Of a stretch of DNA of 32,481 nt, positions 32,231-32,481 are shown in pieces. A model generated the notes under the pieces. The model did not search any database. It saw only the letters and a program-made list of their open reading frames with translations, and had not been told where the DNA came from. The stretch's first letter is position 1. Each line of letters starts with the position of its first letter. Source of the DNA: DAIRUQ01 sp036803245 (GTDB lineage Bacteria; Chloroflexota; Anaerolineae; UBA1429); NCBI GenBank assembly GCA_036803245.1, contig DAIRUQ010000022.1, positions 1 to 32,481 of the forward strand. The letters run 5' to 3'. The translations under genes and the position numbers were made by a program.

Positions 32231-32261
32231 AAAACGGCCGGCCCAGTGGAAGGGCCAGCCG
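32231..32261 (-). terminator. Intrinsic terminator after tRNA-Glu
   Basis: A 9-10 bp GC-rich stem (32235-32244 with 32252-32261, one G-T) followed in the minus direction by GTTTT. It lies about 50 bases past the tRNA 3' end and separates it from the activase gene. A short T-tract makes it moderate in strength. No convincing promoter for the activase is visible beyond it; TATACT at 32222-32227 lacks a good -35. Confidence 0.7.
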
Positions 32262-32307
32262 CCATCTTGTACAATGAGGCGAGGAGTATATCCCCGCCCC
32301 ACTCGTG

Positions 32308-32382
32308 TACCGCATGGGGGATTCGAACCCCCGATCTCCGCCTTGAGAGGGCGGTGTCCTAGGCCAGCTAGACGAATGCGGC
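32308..32382 (-). tRNA. tRNA-Glu (anticodon CTC)
   Basis: 75 nt including the discriminator. The acceptor arms GCCGCAT (32376-32382) and ATGCGGT (32309-32315) pair, with a G-U at the first position. The anticodon stem CCGCC/GGCGG holds the loop CTCTCAA, giving anticodon CTC for GAG codons. The T-arm GGGGGTTCGAATCCCCC is perfect. The 3' CCA is not encoded (ACAC follows), so the CCA or A-adding enzyme must finish it. Promoter at 32401-32429. Confidence 0.96.
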
Positions 32383-32400
32383 ACATCAAACGTGGGGCCT

Positions 32401-32429
32401 ATCTTATCCAGGCGAGGGCGGGCTGTCAA
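32401..32429 (-). promoter_or_regulatory. Promoter of tRNA-Glu
   Basis: Minus strand perfect TTGACA (32424-32429), 17-base spacer, TAAGAT (32401-32406), about 18 bases upstream of the tRNA 5' end. Confidence 0.75.
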
Positions 32430-32481
32430 GTCGCAACTCTGGAGCAACGACCATGATCACAGAGATCAGCATCCGTACCGG

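Noticed and set aside
32154..32447. N-terminal extension of the activase
   Set aside because: The open frame runs through the terminator at 32231-32261 and the tRNA-Glu gene; ATG 32153 has a good ribosome-binding site and the family N-terminus.
1052..32456. Many long overlapping frames on the opposite strand of recognised genes
   Set aside because: They are by-products of high GC content: Arg-, Ala-, Gly-, Pro- or Ser-rich, without ribosome-binding sites or known motifs, and fully covered by convincing genes.
1..32481. CRISPR array, insertion sequence, prophage or plasmid functions
   Set aside because: No regularly spaced direct repeats, transposase, integrase or replication gene was found in any frame; the region reads as chromosomal core plus catabolic operons.

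Overview
The window looks like part of a GC-rich draft genome or metagenome bin. Two runs of exactly 100 N (18938-19037 and 28170-28269) are scaffold gaps. Nothing in it is phage, plasmid, IS or CRISPR. The gene mix suggests an anaerobic or microaerophilic bacterium, most likely a Chloroflexota (Anaerolineae-type) lineage: a DHH-CBS-nucleotidyltransferase fusion, a flavodiiron protein, two glycyl radical enzymes, a nickel-pincer LarA-type enzyme, a PPi-type phosphofructokinase and an UMF1-type MFS protein. The phylum is inference from gene content, not from a marker tree.

Left third (1-9400): a tRNA nucleotidyltransferase converges on an orphan AIR-synthase-like gene. A uracil-type NCS2 permease follows, with a promoter, a long structured leader and an intrinsic terminator. 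Next is a minus-strand operon (metallophosphoesterase, M20 peptidase, rpiA), read divergently from an RpiR-type regulator. The space after the regulator holds a minus-strand RNA with its own promoter and the rod-and-bubble fold of 6S RNA.

Middle (9390-20119): housekeeping genes. These are an ltaE-MFS-plsC operon, a GH43 glycosidase, lspA-rluD, aspS, rpsU with a long leader, a flavodiiron protein, and a cysteine desulfurase truncated by the first gap.

Right third (20116-32481): two adjacent minus-strand blocks. The first is a tight six-gene operon: LacI regulator, UxuB-like SDR, HAD phosphatase, LarA-family nickel epimerase, 6-phosphogluconate dehydrogenase, PPi-type phosphofructokinase. Together these suggest an unusual hexuronate route, D-fructuronate to D-mannonate (SDR), then D-gluconate (LarA-type 2-epimerase), then 6-phosphogluconate and ribulose-5-phosphate (Gnd); the expected gluconokinase is not in the window. 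The second block is a glycyl radical activase followed by two different glycyl radical enzymes of unassigned substrate, with a tRNA-Glu(CTC) upstream. The most interesting content is this pair of blocks, the permease leader and the 6S-like RNA.

Promoters found by eye share a -35 of TTGxxx, a 16-18 nt spacer and a -10 of TATAAT or TAGAAT that is followed by CG in six cases. This looks like a housekeeping promoter style of this organism.
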